Of a DNA stretch of 6,890 nucleotides, positions 1-6,500 are shown piece after piece (position 1 is the stretch's first letter; each line of letters begins with the position of its first letter). The DNA comes from CAVSUR01 sp052143655 (GTDB lineage Bacteria > Actinomycetota > Actinomycetes > Streptosporangiales > Streptosporangiaceae). The DNA is taken from the NCBI GenBank assembly GCA_052143655.1, contig JBKQSL010000496.1, positions 1 to 6,890 on the forward strand. Reading direction: 5' to 3'. The position numbers and the translations under genes are program-made. Under the pieces are notes generated by a model. That model was not told the origin of the DNA, made no database searches, and saw only the letters and a list, made by a program, of their open reading frames with translations.

Positions 1-2
1 CC

Positions 3-113
3 GTAGTGCCCGGCGGCGTGTGGCAGTGCGCCGAGCCGGCCGGGACGGTGCCGGTCCTGGTCAGCTGCGTCGTGGCGCCCGGCTTCGACTTCGCAGACTT
101 CCGGCTGGCCTGA
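3..113 (+). CDS. Cupin family protein, DUF985/Cupin_5 type, C-terminal end only (5' end outside window)
   Basis: Only the last 36 codons are present; the gene enters from the left edge in frame 3 and ends at TGA 111-113. The visible tail contains a VPGGVWQ segment, then VSCVVAPGFDFADFRLA. This matches the conserved end of DUF985 (Cupin_5) proteins, in which a V-P-A-G-x-W-Q strand is followed by a conserved V-A-P-G-F-D-F-x-D-F terminus. The family forms a small double-stranded beta-helix barrel and is usually about 140-170 aa long, so most of the barrel and any metal or ligand site lie outside the window. The substrate is unknown, and family members are poorly characterised sugar-epimerase-like cupins. 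The reading frame is intact to its stop, but whether the whole gene is intact cannot be judged here. DNA directly downstream is decayed sequence with no partner gene. Confidence 0.75.
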   Translation, partial: VVPGGVWQCAEPAGTVPVLVSCVVAPGFDFADFRLA

Positions 114-197
114 CTTCGCCGCCTGGCCTCATGGGTCGAGGATTTCTACCCGGAAGAGGGGCCGGTCCACAAGGTCAGCGTGAGCGGCTTCTGGATG
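114..197 (+). pseudogene. Remnant of a formylglycine-generating enzyme (FGE/SUMF1-type) N-terminal region
   Basis: Directly after the cupin stop, frame 3 reads EDFYPEEGPVHKVSVSGFWM (138-197). This closely resembles the N-terminal part of FGE-sulfatase domain proteins, where M-G-S-x-D-F-Y-P-E-E-x-P-V-H-x-V-x-V-D-G-F-W-M-D precedes the first conserved helix. The expected upstream Met-Gly can be read in another frame at 131-136 (atgggt), suggesting a small deletion between it and GAG 138. Everything after FWM is missing: the next codon begins catalase-like sequence. No proper start or ribosome binding site is visible. FGE enzymes oxidise a cysteine to formylglycine in sulfatases, but this roughly 25-residue scrap cannot do so. 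Family assignment rests on a short motif. Confidence 0.5.
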
Positions 198-475
198 CCC
201 GTGCTCAGTTACAGCAAGGACGGCGCGATGCGGGTCGTCAACGTCTGCGACACGGTGTACGCGCCGAACTCCAAGGGCGGGCCGAAGGCCGACTCTGAGC
301 AGTACAAGCCGGCCAGCTGGCATGCCGACGGTGAGATGGTCGGCTGGTCGGCTCCGCCTGCACCCTGCGCGCCGAGGACGACGACTGGGAGCAGGCCGGC
401 ACCATGATCCGCGAGGTACTCGACGGAGCAAGGCACGGATCACGAGCCCGGTGCTCAACCGGGCGCTGCTCAGGA
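198..475 (+). pseudogene. Decayed C-terminal fragment of a haem catalase (frameshifted)
   Basis: From codon 198, frame 3 reads PVLSYSKDGAMRVV, then VYAPNSKGGPKAD, then ASWHADGEMV. These correspond to the conserved catalase segment following the NADPH-binding region (S-Y-x-K-D-G-A-M-R, then Y-x-P-N-S-x-G-G-P). Homology then moves to frame 2 at about 353-425 (SACTLRAEDDDWEQAG, then REVLD), which matches the beginning of the catalase C-terminal helical domain. It perhaps moves again to frame 1 near 427-465 (ARITSPVLNRALL). The N-terminal barrel with catalytic His and Asn and the proximal Tyr is absent, so the product cannot bind haem or dismutate peroxide. The frame-3 reading ends at a stop at 405-407. 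The two frame changes and missing 5' two-thirds mark it as a pseudogene. Confidence 0.7.
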
Positions 476-484
476 GCGCGCGCT

Positions 485-512
485 CAACCTCGCGTCTGCC
501 TGCGGGGTTAAT
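485..512 (+). promoter_or_regulatory. Possible promoter of the sigma/anti-sigma unit
   Basis: The segment caacct (485-490) is followed after 16 bp by gttaat (507-512), about 45 bp before the ATG of the sigma gene. An AAC-containing -35 element is typical of ECF sigma targets, many of which autoregulate. The ggttaatag stretch is one of few A/T-rich spots here. This is a weak, eye-based assignment with no second copy in the window to support it. Confidence 0.22.
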
Positions 513-546
513 AGAGACAGACCGGGAGAACCGGATCGCGAAGTCT

Positions 547-552
547 GAGAGG
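547..552 (+). promoter_or_regulatory. Shine-Dalgarno site of the sigma gene
   Basis: GAGAGG lies 5 nt before ATG 558-560. It favours that ATG over the in-frame GTG at 552, which would overlap the site itself. Confidence 0.55.
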
Positions 553-557
553 TGCTT

Positions 558-833
558 ATGGACTGGGCGAGGCAAGGAGCGTGGCAAGAGTTCGACGCGT
601 TCGTGGCGGGCGCGACCGATGTCCTGTTCCGGACCGGCTACCTGATGACCAGCGACGCCGCTGATGCCGAGGACCTGGTTCAGGAGACGTTCCTGCGGGT
701 GGCGCGGCACTGGCACCGGGTCCGGGGCACCGCGTCGCGCGGCGCGCGGCGGCTGGCCTGGATGCTGGCTGACCGGGAGCCGACCGCGGGAGAAATATTG
801 CCCGCCACGGCCGAGAAGGGGAAACTGTCATGA
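558..833 (+). CDS. ECF RNA polymerase sigma factor, SigE-family type, internally deleted (probably non-functional)
   Basis: The 91-aa product starts at ATG 558, behind GAGAGG. Residues about 10-50 contain FDAFVAGATDVLFRTGYLM and ADAEDLVQETFLRVARHW, a clear sigma region 2.1-2.2, which contacts the RNA polymerase clamp. Full-length SigE-family ECF factors are about 170-180 aa. Here region 2.3-2.4, the linker and most of region 4 are missing. Right after RVR comes GTASRGARRLAWML, which looks like the end of region 4.2 (typically V-K-S-x-A-S-R-G-L-A-R-L). It is followed by a normal-looking C-terminal tail. The simplest reading is an in-frame internal deletion of about 80-90 codons. The stop overlaps the anti-sigma start (ATGA), so the operon layout is preserved. 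It may be a pseudogene; a core-binding but promoter-blind remnant is possible but speculative. Confidence 0.7.
   Translation: MDWARQGAWQEFDAFVAGATDVLFRTGYLMTSDAADAEDLVQETFLRVARHWHRVRGTASRGARRLAWMLADREPTAGEILPATAEKGKLS
816..821 (+). promoter_or_regulatory. Shine-Dalgarno site of the anti-sigma gene
   Basis: AAGGGG lies 8 nt upstream of ATG 830-832, inside the last codons of the sigma gene. This supports coupled translation of the second gene. Confidence 0.5.
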
Positions 834-1522
834 TCACAGAAGAACTCGAAAACGAGCTTCGCGACATGTTCGCCCGGCACGCGGCGGACATCACGGTGCC
901 CGAGCAGGCCCGCAGGCGGCTCGCCGCGCGGGACTACCGCCCGGGCCGCGTTCGCGGGCGCCGGGCCGCCGCTGGTGCTGTCGGCCTTGCTGCCGCGGCC
1001 GCCGTCGCGATCGCCGTCCCGCTCTCAGCTGGAGCGCCGCACCGCGCCAGCTCCGCCGCGATCAGGGTCGACTCGTACACCTTCCGGCTGCCTGCGGACT
1101 TCCGGCCGGGGGTGCCATCGGCCTGCCGGGACATCTCCATCATGGCCGTGCCTGCGCGGGACGGCTCCGGCGCCAGCCGACGGGTCGGCCCGGTACCGTC
1201 GCGGCCGTACAAGACCGCGGCGGCGAGGAACGGCGGGTGCATGGCGCTCAGCATCACGGCGCCCTACCGGCCGACGGCCCGCAGCCTGGACCCGGATGCG
1301 CTGACGACCAGGCAGCCAGTCCGTGTCGGCGACCATCGCGGCTTCATGAGCGGCTTCGCCTCCTACTCGGGCTCGCCGGGGGGGAAATCCAGGCGCGCCT
1401 GGGTGCGGATACTAAACGTCCAGCTGCCGGTACGCGGCATCCGGAAACGGGACCTGGTTCTCTACGCCATCGGCTTGCCGCAGCGGACCCTGATCAAGAT
1501 CGCGGCGCGCGGGCTCCGATGA
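830..1522 (+). CDS. Putative membrane-bound anti-sigma factor (single-pass, extracytoplasmic C-terminal domain)
   Basis: The 230-aa product begins at ATG 830 with a 4-nt ATGA overlap on the ECF sigma gene. Residues 1-45 are a charged cytoplasmic segment (start MITEELENELRDMFARHAAD), followed by Arg-rich residues 35-46. Residues 47-68 form one Ala/Val-rich transmembrane helix, and residues 69-230 would lie outside the membrane. This architecture and gene order are standard for actinobacterial sigma-regulating membrane proteins, with the N-terminal part holding the sigma factor until an outside signal arrives. No zinc-binding HxxxCxxC anti-sigma motif is present. The only cysteines, C99 and C137, are in the outer domain and could form a disulfide. 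The C-terminal part, ending LIKIAARGLR, seems intact. Function is inferred mainly from context. If the sigma partner is truly broken, this protein may be an orphan. Confidence 0.65.
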   Translation: MITEELENELRDMFARHAADITVPEQARRRLAARDYRPGRVRGRRAAAGAVGLAAAAAVAIAVPLSAGAPHRASSAAIRVDSYTFRLPADFRPGVPSACRDISIMAVPARDGSGASRRVGPVPSRPYKTAAARNGGCMALSITAPYRPTARSLDPDALTTRQPVRVGDHRGFMSGFASYSGSPGGKSRRAWVRILNVQLPVRGIRKRDLVLYAIGLPQRTLIKIAARGLR

Positions 1523-1551
1523 CCGTGGTGGCAGCCGACTCTGCCGAGCGG

Positions 1552-1583
1552 GCCACCCCGCGGGCAAAGGCCCGCGGGGTGGC
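1552..1583 (+). terminator. Strong hairpin between convergent units, probable bidirectional terminator
   Basis: Positions 1552-1565 (gccaccccgcgggc) and 1570-1583 are perfect reverse complements, giving a 14-bp GC-rich stem with loop aaag. It starts 29 bp after the anti-sigma stop. The stop of the convergent VOC gene is 67 bp away on the other side. No T-tract follows, which is common for actinobacterial terminators. Confidence 0.75.
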
Positions 1584-1650
1584 GAAGAGGGCGGCCGCGA
1601 CGAGCCTGGCGCTGGCTGGTCTCGATCAGTAGCAGGCCGCGCGATAGCCG

Positions 1651-2046
1651 CTAGGTGGTCGCGCCCGAGCCGGCCGGCTCCCGGGACAGGATGCAGAACT
1701 CATTGCCATCCGGGTCGGCCAGCGTGATCCAGCCGCTGCCGTCCGGCCGGCGGAAATCAGCGAGCTGAGTCGCACCGAGCGCGAGAACTCGCTCGACTTC
1801 CTCCTCCCTGCTGCGGTCCGTCGGCCGCAGGTCCAGGTGGATCCGGTTCTTCACCTGCTTGACGTCCGGGACGGTGATGAACAGCAGCAGCTGGGTCCGG
1901 CCACGGGAGGTGATCAGGCATTCCTCGTGGTCCGGCTCGTTCGGGTCGTCAGGATCCTCGGCAAAGTCCAGGACCTGGGCCCAGAACAGCGACAGCTCGT
2001 AGGCGTTCCGGGCGTCGATGGATGTGTGCGAGATGCGGCTGGTCAC
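1651..2046 (-). CDS. VOC family protein (glyoxalase/bleomycin-resistance/dioxygenase fold)
   Basis: From GTG 2046 the product is 131 aa, the usual length of a single-module VOC protein. It begins VTSRISHTSIDARNAYELS and ends its fold with WITLADPDGNEFCIL. Both are typical VOC motifs: first beta strand with metal-ligand His, and the D-P-D-G-N-E-F/x-C last strand. Likely metal ligands are H7, H70 (in NRIHLDL) and E116, so a metal site looks intact. The frame stays open far upstream (to 2469), but that part is Arg/Pro-rich without family similarity, so GTG 2046 is chosen on homology. No Shine-Dalgarno is visible, so the start is uncertain or the mRNA leaderless. The substrate cannot be told; relatives range from glyoxalases to antibiotic-binding proteins. 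It lies 149 bp downstream of the DUF4386 gene on the same strand. Confidence 0.82.
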   Translation of the reverse strand: MTSRISHTSIDARNAYELSLFWAQVLDFAEDPDDPNEPDHEECLITSRGRTQLLLFITVPDVKQVKNRIHLDLRPTDRSREEEVERVLALGATQLADFRRPDGSGWITLADPDGNEFCILSREPAGSGATT

Positions 2047-2195
2047 CGCGCCAGCGTCGGGCACCGGGGTGCGGGCAGTCAACACGATTTCCGGCCCCGG
2101 CCGACTGCCACCTGCCGGGCCCAGCCTGCCGATAGCGGACCTGGCCCCATCCAGGATTGCACGCCAGGGCATCCCGTTCCCGGGCGGGGCCGCGG

Positions 2196-2921
2196 CTATT
2201 GCCCGCCAGAGCGGCGGCTCATGGCGGGAGCGCCCGCCTCCGGCGCGGGGACTCGCGCCCCCTTCACCAGCAGCCACAGCATGAACGACAGTTCCGCGAT
2301 CCCGGCTGGCGCGACGACGATCGGCGCGATGGTCGCGCCGAGGCCGGGGGCGGCGATCTGCGCGACGAGGTCTGCGACGTAGCTGAAGCATCCGATGATC
2401 AGCAAGACGCCGAGCACCCGGGGGAAGTAGCCGGACTTGATGACCAGGTAGCCAAGCGGCAGCAGCCACAGGCCGAAGAACATCGAGTCGATGAGGTACC
2501 CGTCGTGCTGCATGCCGGCGAACAGCAGGGTCAGCCCGTCGGAGCCGGCCTGGCCGAAGGCACGGGCGTAGTCCGGACTGGTGGCGACTGTCAGCGCGGT
2601 GTACTGGCTGAGCTGGTTGAGGTACTGGATCGCGGCGCCGGCCGCGGCGAAGGTGACCATCGCGGCGGCCGCCAGCTGGTGGACGTGCCGTAGCAGCAGG
2701 TACAGGGCCATGGCCGTCAGCAGCCAGCAGGTAGCCGCCACCAGGTCACCGGCCAGGCCGGCCCGGAACAGCGCGGCCGAGGCGCGGATGCGCCCGGCGG
2801 TGGCCACGGCGTCGCCTGGCCTGACGATGCGGGGAAGCACGTAAAGCTCGTTGAACGCGGCGGCCGTGATGAGCAGGTACAGCAGCCCGGCGGTTCTTGC
2901 CAGGGTCTTCGGCGCGGTCAT
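2196..2921 (-). CDS. DUF4386 family integral membrane protein
   Basis: From ATG 2921 the product is 241 aa, close to the family's usual 220-240 aa. It starts MTAPKTLARTAGLLYLL, the typical charged N-terminus running into helix 1. Six hydrophobic segments are visible, at about residues 10-30, 54-78, 82-104, 145-164, 169-190 and 199-220. The stretch GYLVIKSGYFPRVLGVLLII (157-176), with basic residues between helices 4 and 5, is the most recognisable DUF4386 feature. The family has no known biochemical role and I infer none. An in-frame ATG at 2960 would add 13 residues (MITSAGRTRRGPV). Neither start has a good Shine-Dalgarno, and the shorter form matches relatives better. The C-terminal 20 residues are polar and probably cytoplasmic. 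It may be cotranscribed with the VOC gene, although the 149-bp gap leaves room for a separate promoter. Confidence 0.8.
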   Translation of the reverse strand: MTAPKTLARTAGLLYLLITAAAFNELYVLPRIVRPGDAVATAGRIRASAALFRAGLAGDLVAATCWLLTAMALYLLLRHVHQLAAAAMVTFAAAGAAIQYLNQLSQYTALTVATSPDYARAFGQAGSDGLTLLFAGMQHDGYLIDSMFFGLWLLPLGYLVIKSGYFPRVLGVLLIIGCFSYVADLVAQIAAPGLGATIAPIVVAPAGIAELSFMLWLLVKGARVPAPEAGAPAMSRRSGGQ

Positions 2922-3037
2922 GACCGGCCCGCGCCGGGTCCGTCCGGCTGATGTGATCATAGGCTCAGCATGGCGCCGGCCAGTGCGCCCGGGCCATCGG
3001 GAAGGTCCCTGATCCAGCCCCGCGATCGGCCCGCAGG

Positions 3038-3056
3038 ATCTGGGGTTACCCCGGAT
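3038..3056. promoter_or_regulatory. Near-perfect inverted repeat upstream of the DUF4386 gene, possible operator
   Basis: The 9-bp arms atctggggt (3038-3046) and accccggat (3048-3056) flank a single T; 8 of 9 pairs match. The site is about 80-135 bp upstream of the two possible DUF4386 starts, a position where a dimeric regulator could bind. No regulator gene is next to it, and chance is a real alternative in GC-rich DNA. Confidence 0.25.
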
Positions 3057-3133
3057 TGACAGCCGCCGGATATCGCGCCGCGAGCTGGCGGGCGGCGTTC
3101 CCCGAGACATGTGGCATCCGCCGGATAGCACGG

Positions 3134-3167
3134 CTGCCCGCGGCTCCCGGACGGCATCCGCGGGCAG
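3134..3167 (-). terminator. Hairpin after the CHAT operon, probable terminator
   Basis: Positions 3134-3143 (ctgcccgcgg) and 3158-3167 (ccgcgggcag) are perfect 10-bp reverse complements around a 14-nt loop. The hairpin begins 3 nt past the stop of the last operon gene, where a minus-strand terminator is expected. No T-tract is seen. Confidence 0.55.
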
Positions 3168-3170
3168 TCG

Positions 3171-3560
3171 TCAGGAGCCGGCGGATACCGCCCGGTCCGC
3201 GATTTCCTTGAGCTTGTCCGCGGTGAGCTCGCTGACGTCGACCTTCTCCCGGCGGATCCAGATCCACAGGCGGGGCAGCCCGAGATCACGCGCGAGCTGC
3301 CTGAGCTCGATGACGAGCTGATCGAGCGAGGCGACGGTCTCCGCCGAGTTCTTGGCGGCGTACCGGACGGTCAGCAGGATCGCGCCGAGGCTCACCGGGT
3401 CGATGCCCCGGGCCGGGCCGGTAGCTCGGGCCTGCGCGTCGGCCACGCCGGGCAGCGCCGCCACGCCCTCGCGCACCGCCGCGGCGCTGCGCTCCAGGTC
3501 TGCGGTCCCGTCTGCGGCTTCCAGCTGGAAGTCGAGCTGCACGGTGGCGGGCTCGGTCAT
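3171..3560 (-). CDS. Small CHAT-associated protein of unknown function (possible EACC1-like component)
   Basis: The product is 129 aa. Its ATG (3560-3558) overlaps the TGA of the CHAT gene by 4 nt, and AGGAGG lies 7 nt upstream, so the start is secure and it should be made alongside the CHAT protein. No signal peptide or full transmembrane helix is seen, so it should be cytosolic. By eye it reads as strand VQLDFQLEA (about 7-15), helix DLERSAAAVREGVAAL (21-36), strand, a short hydrophobic segment SLGAILLTV (57-65), an amphipathic helix (about 74-93), a Trp-containing strand RLWIWIRREKVDV (97-109), and an acidic-basic helix (113-124). This alternating plan, with a central hydrophobic stretch beside an effector gene, recalls the small EACC1-type constant components described next to CHAT, TIR and peptidase effectors in actinobacteria. 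That family link is inference; no catalytic motif is visible. Confidence 0.8.
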   Translation of the reverse strand: MTEPATVQLDFQLEAADGTADLERSAAAVREGVAALPGVADAQARATGPARGIDPVSLGAILLTVRYAAKNSAETVASLDQLVIELRQLARDLGLPRLWIWIRREKVDVSELTADKLKEIADRAVSAGS

Positions 3561-6500
3561 GGCTGTGCCTCCTCTCCGGCGCGCGGCCCGGGCCGGCTGG
3601 CCCCGCCGAGGCACACGAGCTTGTACGGTGCCCAGTGATACACCGGAAGACCGTCCGCCCGCAGCCCGAGCATCGCCTGGCGCAGGGCCAGGTCTGCGGG
3701 CTGTCCCGCGGACAGCTGCTGGTGGAAGGCCTGCATGCAGGTCCGGGCGGAGGCATCGACCGCCGGCCACAGCGCGCCGAGCACGTGCCGCGCGCCCGCG
3801 GCGAAGAACGCGGCCTGCAGGCCGTACACCTCGTCGCCGAACAGCTCCTCGCCCAGCCCGTCCGCGCCCGGCTCCGCCTGCTGTCCCGCGGCCCGGCGGC
3901 CGCTGACGGCCCGCCGGCCGGAGTAACAGGCGGACAGCACCACCAGGTCGGCTCCCAGCTCCCACTGGCTGATTTCCGGTCCGTCGATGGTTCCGGCGCC
4001 CAGGTGCAGCGCGGCGTCGAACGGCGCGTCCGGCGGCATGTCGTCGGCATGAGTGACAAGGTGCAGCGTGCTGAAACCGGCGAGCGCGCCCTGCTCGCGC
4101 AGCCCGGTGAGCCGCGCCCGGCTGGCCTGGCCGTCGATGAGCGAGGTCACGGGCACGCCGGCCTGCTGGTAGAGCCGGGCCACGGCGGCGGCCTCCAGGC
4201 CCGCGTTCGGCAGCGGCGGCAGCGGGGGGTCGGTGAAGGCGGAGACGCCCAGCGCGAGCACGTGCGGCGGGCGGGCGGGCCGGGCGGGCAGCAGCAGGCT
4301 GGTCAGGTTCGGGACGTACCGGACGGCGAACTGCTCCGCCAGCGGCGCTCCCCCGTAGTCCAGGGCCGAGAAGGGCAGCTGGTGCAGCAGCCGGTGCGGG
4401 GAAATGATCAGCCGGTCCTTGCCCGCGAGCAGCTCGCGGCCCTCGCGCGGCAGCAGCCGTCCGCACGGCGGGATATCCCCGTCCAGCCACGGCACTTCCT
4501 CCCGCAGCCCGCTGAGGTCGGCCACCAGGCGGGAAAGATCGTCCCGGGCCGCCTCGGTCAGGTTGACCTTCTCGGCGGCCACGGCGGCCCGGTCGATCGT
4601 GATCACCAGCAGCGTGCCGCGGGTCAGCCAGTAGTAGCAGATCACCGCCTCGTTCGCGGCGAGGGCCGCCTGCACGGCCGCGAGCCTGAACTCCGGCACG
4701 GCCGCGCCGCGCCCGGCACGCCCCCGGGCGGTCATCAGCCGCTCCCACAGCACCCGGCGCTCGGCTCGCTGCGCGCCGCCGGCCTGTCCACCGGGCCTGG
4801 CCAGGGCGCTGGTCAGCTCCTGGAACGCCCGCTCGTCGGCCTCGCTGGCCTGCGGCCCGCCGCGGCCGGCAACCGCCCAGCCCAGAACGCCGCGGGCCTT
4901 CGCCAGCTCGGAGCGGGCCAGCATGAGGTCGTAGTCGCCGGTCTTGTGCGCGGCGAACGTGCCCCAGTCGTACAGCCGCCCCCGGTCCCGCAGGTAGGAG
5001 TCCTGCAGGTAGGGCGCGTTGACCAGGCCCCGGTCGCGCTCGACATCGGCGATCCCCTCGCCGCACAGCTGCGACATGCCGGCGAAGTCGCCCTGGTAGC
5101 CCGCCACCATCGCGGCCCGGCCGATCACGGTGACCAGCAGCGACCGGCGCTCGGCCGCCGCCAGCCCGGCTTCGCCGCCCAGCCGGGTCCTGGCCGCGGT
5201 GAGCACCTCCGCCGCCTCGCCGAGCCTGCCGATCTGGGTGAGCACGTCCGCGTGCAGCACGCTCACGGTCGCAGCGGCCGAGGCGATCCCGGGAGCGCAC
5301 TCGGCCAGGATCCGGGCTGCCAGCACCTGCGTGCGGGCCAGCAGCCCGGCAAGCTGCCCGGCGTCCTCGCACCGGGCGAACTCGTCCAGCAGCTCGCTGA
5401 GCTCCAGTTCCTGCTGCTGGATCCGGCCATGCTGGTCAAGCGCCCGGGCCCGGGCCGCGTCTATCTCGTCGTGTCCGCCCGCGCCATCCGCGGACGGCAG
5501 GCCGAGCGCGACCGCCTCCTGGCCCAGGGCCGTGCTGACCTGGTGCGCCTCCTCGCCGAGCCGCCGGGTCAGCGCGGCGAGCTCGCTCAGCAGCTTAGTG
5601 GCCTGCGCGCCGGGGGCATCGGCCCCCGCCGTGGTCGCCGGCTGACCCTGCCCGAGCGCCGACCGGACTGCGATCACGCTGGCCCAGATCTCGGCGGCCG
5701 CGCTGAGCAGCGCCTGCGCCCGGTTCGCGGCCAGCACGTCCAGGTCGTCGCCGGGGTCTGCGTCAGCCCATCCGGCGAACGCGGCAGCCACCCCGTCCCG
5801 CGCCGGATCGGCGAGCCCGAGCCGGTCCAGCACCTCGGCGCACTCGGCCGCCCGGATGCCCGCGTCGAAGTGGTCGCCCGCGCTCAGGTACAGCTGGGCC
5901 AGCCGGGCCAGCAGCCTGGCCCGGCTGATCGTCGGCGGGATGTCCGCGCCGGCGTCCGCGGCCGGCGGCCCGGCCAGCCGGACCAGCGGATCCAGGGCCT
6001 CGTCCACGTCGGCCCCGTCGGCCAGGGCGATCTCGGCCGCGCGGGCGAGGCAGTCGGCGGCCTTGCCGGGCTCGCCGGCCCCGTCCCATTCGGCGGCGGC
6101 CCGGCCGAACTCGCGGATCGCGTCCGCTGCGCGGCGCTGGATCGCCGCGCTGCGCGCCAGCGAGCCTGTCGCCGCCGCGCACCACCACTGCGCGAACTTC
6201 CAGTTCTCGCTGCCGTCCGGCTGCCGGCCGCGCAGCTGCCGGTAGTCCGCGAGCAAGGCGGACAGCCGAGCGTCGAGTGACTCATCCGCGGTCCCGTATC
6301 CGACCAGCGGCAGCTGCGCGCTGTAGCGCGCGTACAGCGGCTGCGCGGCGGCGAGCACCTCGGGATCGGGCCCGGCCGGGGCCTGCTCGGCGGGCGGCGG
6401 GCACGGCGGATCAAGCTGCCGGGCGATGACCGCCTTGTCAGCCAGTCCGAGCACGCTGGCCAGCCGGTCCACCTCGGCCCACCGGGCCTGGTCCGCCTTC

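Noticed and set aside
664..1632. 322-codon + strand frame overlapping the sigma and anti-sigma genes
   Set aside because: It is a low-complexity shadow frame. The overlapping frames carry sigma region 2 and a transmembrane anti-sigma architecture.
2050..2083. TTGACT on the minus strand (2078-2083) as a -35 box for the VOC gene
   Set aside because: No acceptable -10 element (TAnnnT) lies 16-19 bp downstream.
2047..2469. N-terminal extension of the VOC protein to ATG 2469
   Set aside because: The extra 141 residues are Arg/Pro-rich, overlap the DUF4386 coding region in another frame, and show no VOC similarity.
2957..3289. 110-codon minus-strand frame ending in an ATGA overlap with the alternative DUF4386 start at 2960
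   Set aside because: It is Arg/Pro/Ser/Gly-rich without motifs and overlaps the well-supported 129-aa gene. The ATGA overlap is likely chance.
3561..5372. Long minus-strand open frame continuing upstream of the 129-aa gene
   Set aside because: The upstream part is Arg/Ala/Gly low-complexity sequence inside the CHAT gene in another frame. The true start is ATG 3560, with AGGAGG just upstream.
3635..6280. 881-codon open frame on the + strand, antisense to the CHAT gene
   Set aside because: The translation is low-complexity Arg/Gly/Pro/Gln-rich with no family motif. It mirrors the GC-rich third positions of the CHAT gene, whose CHAT motifs are unmistakable.
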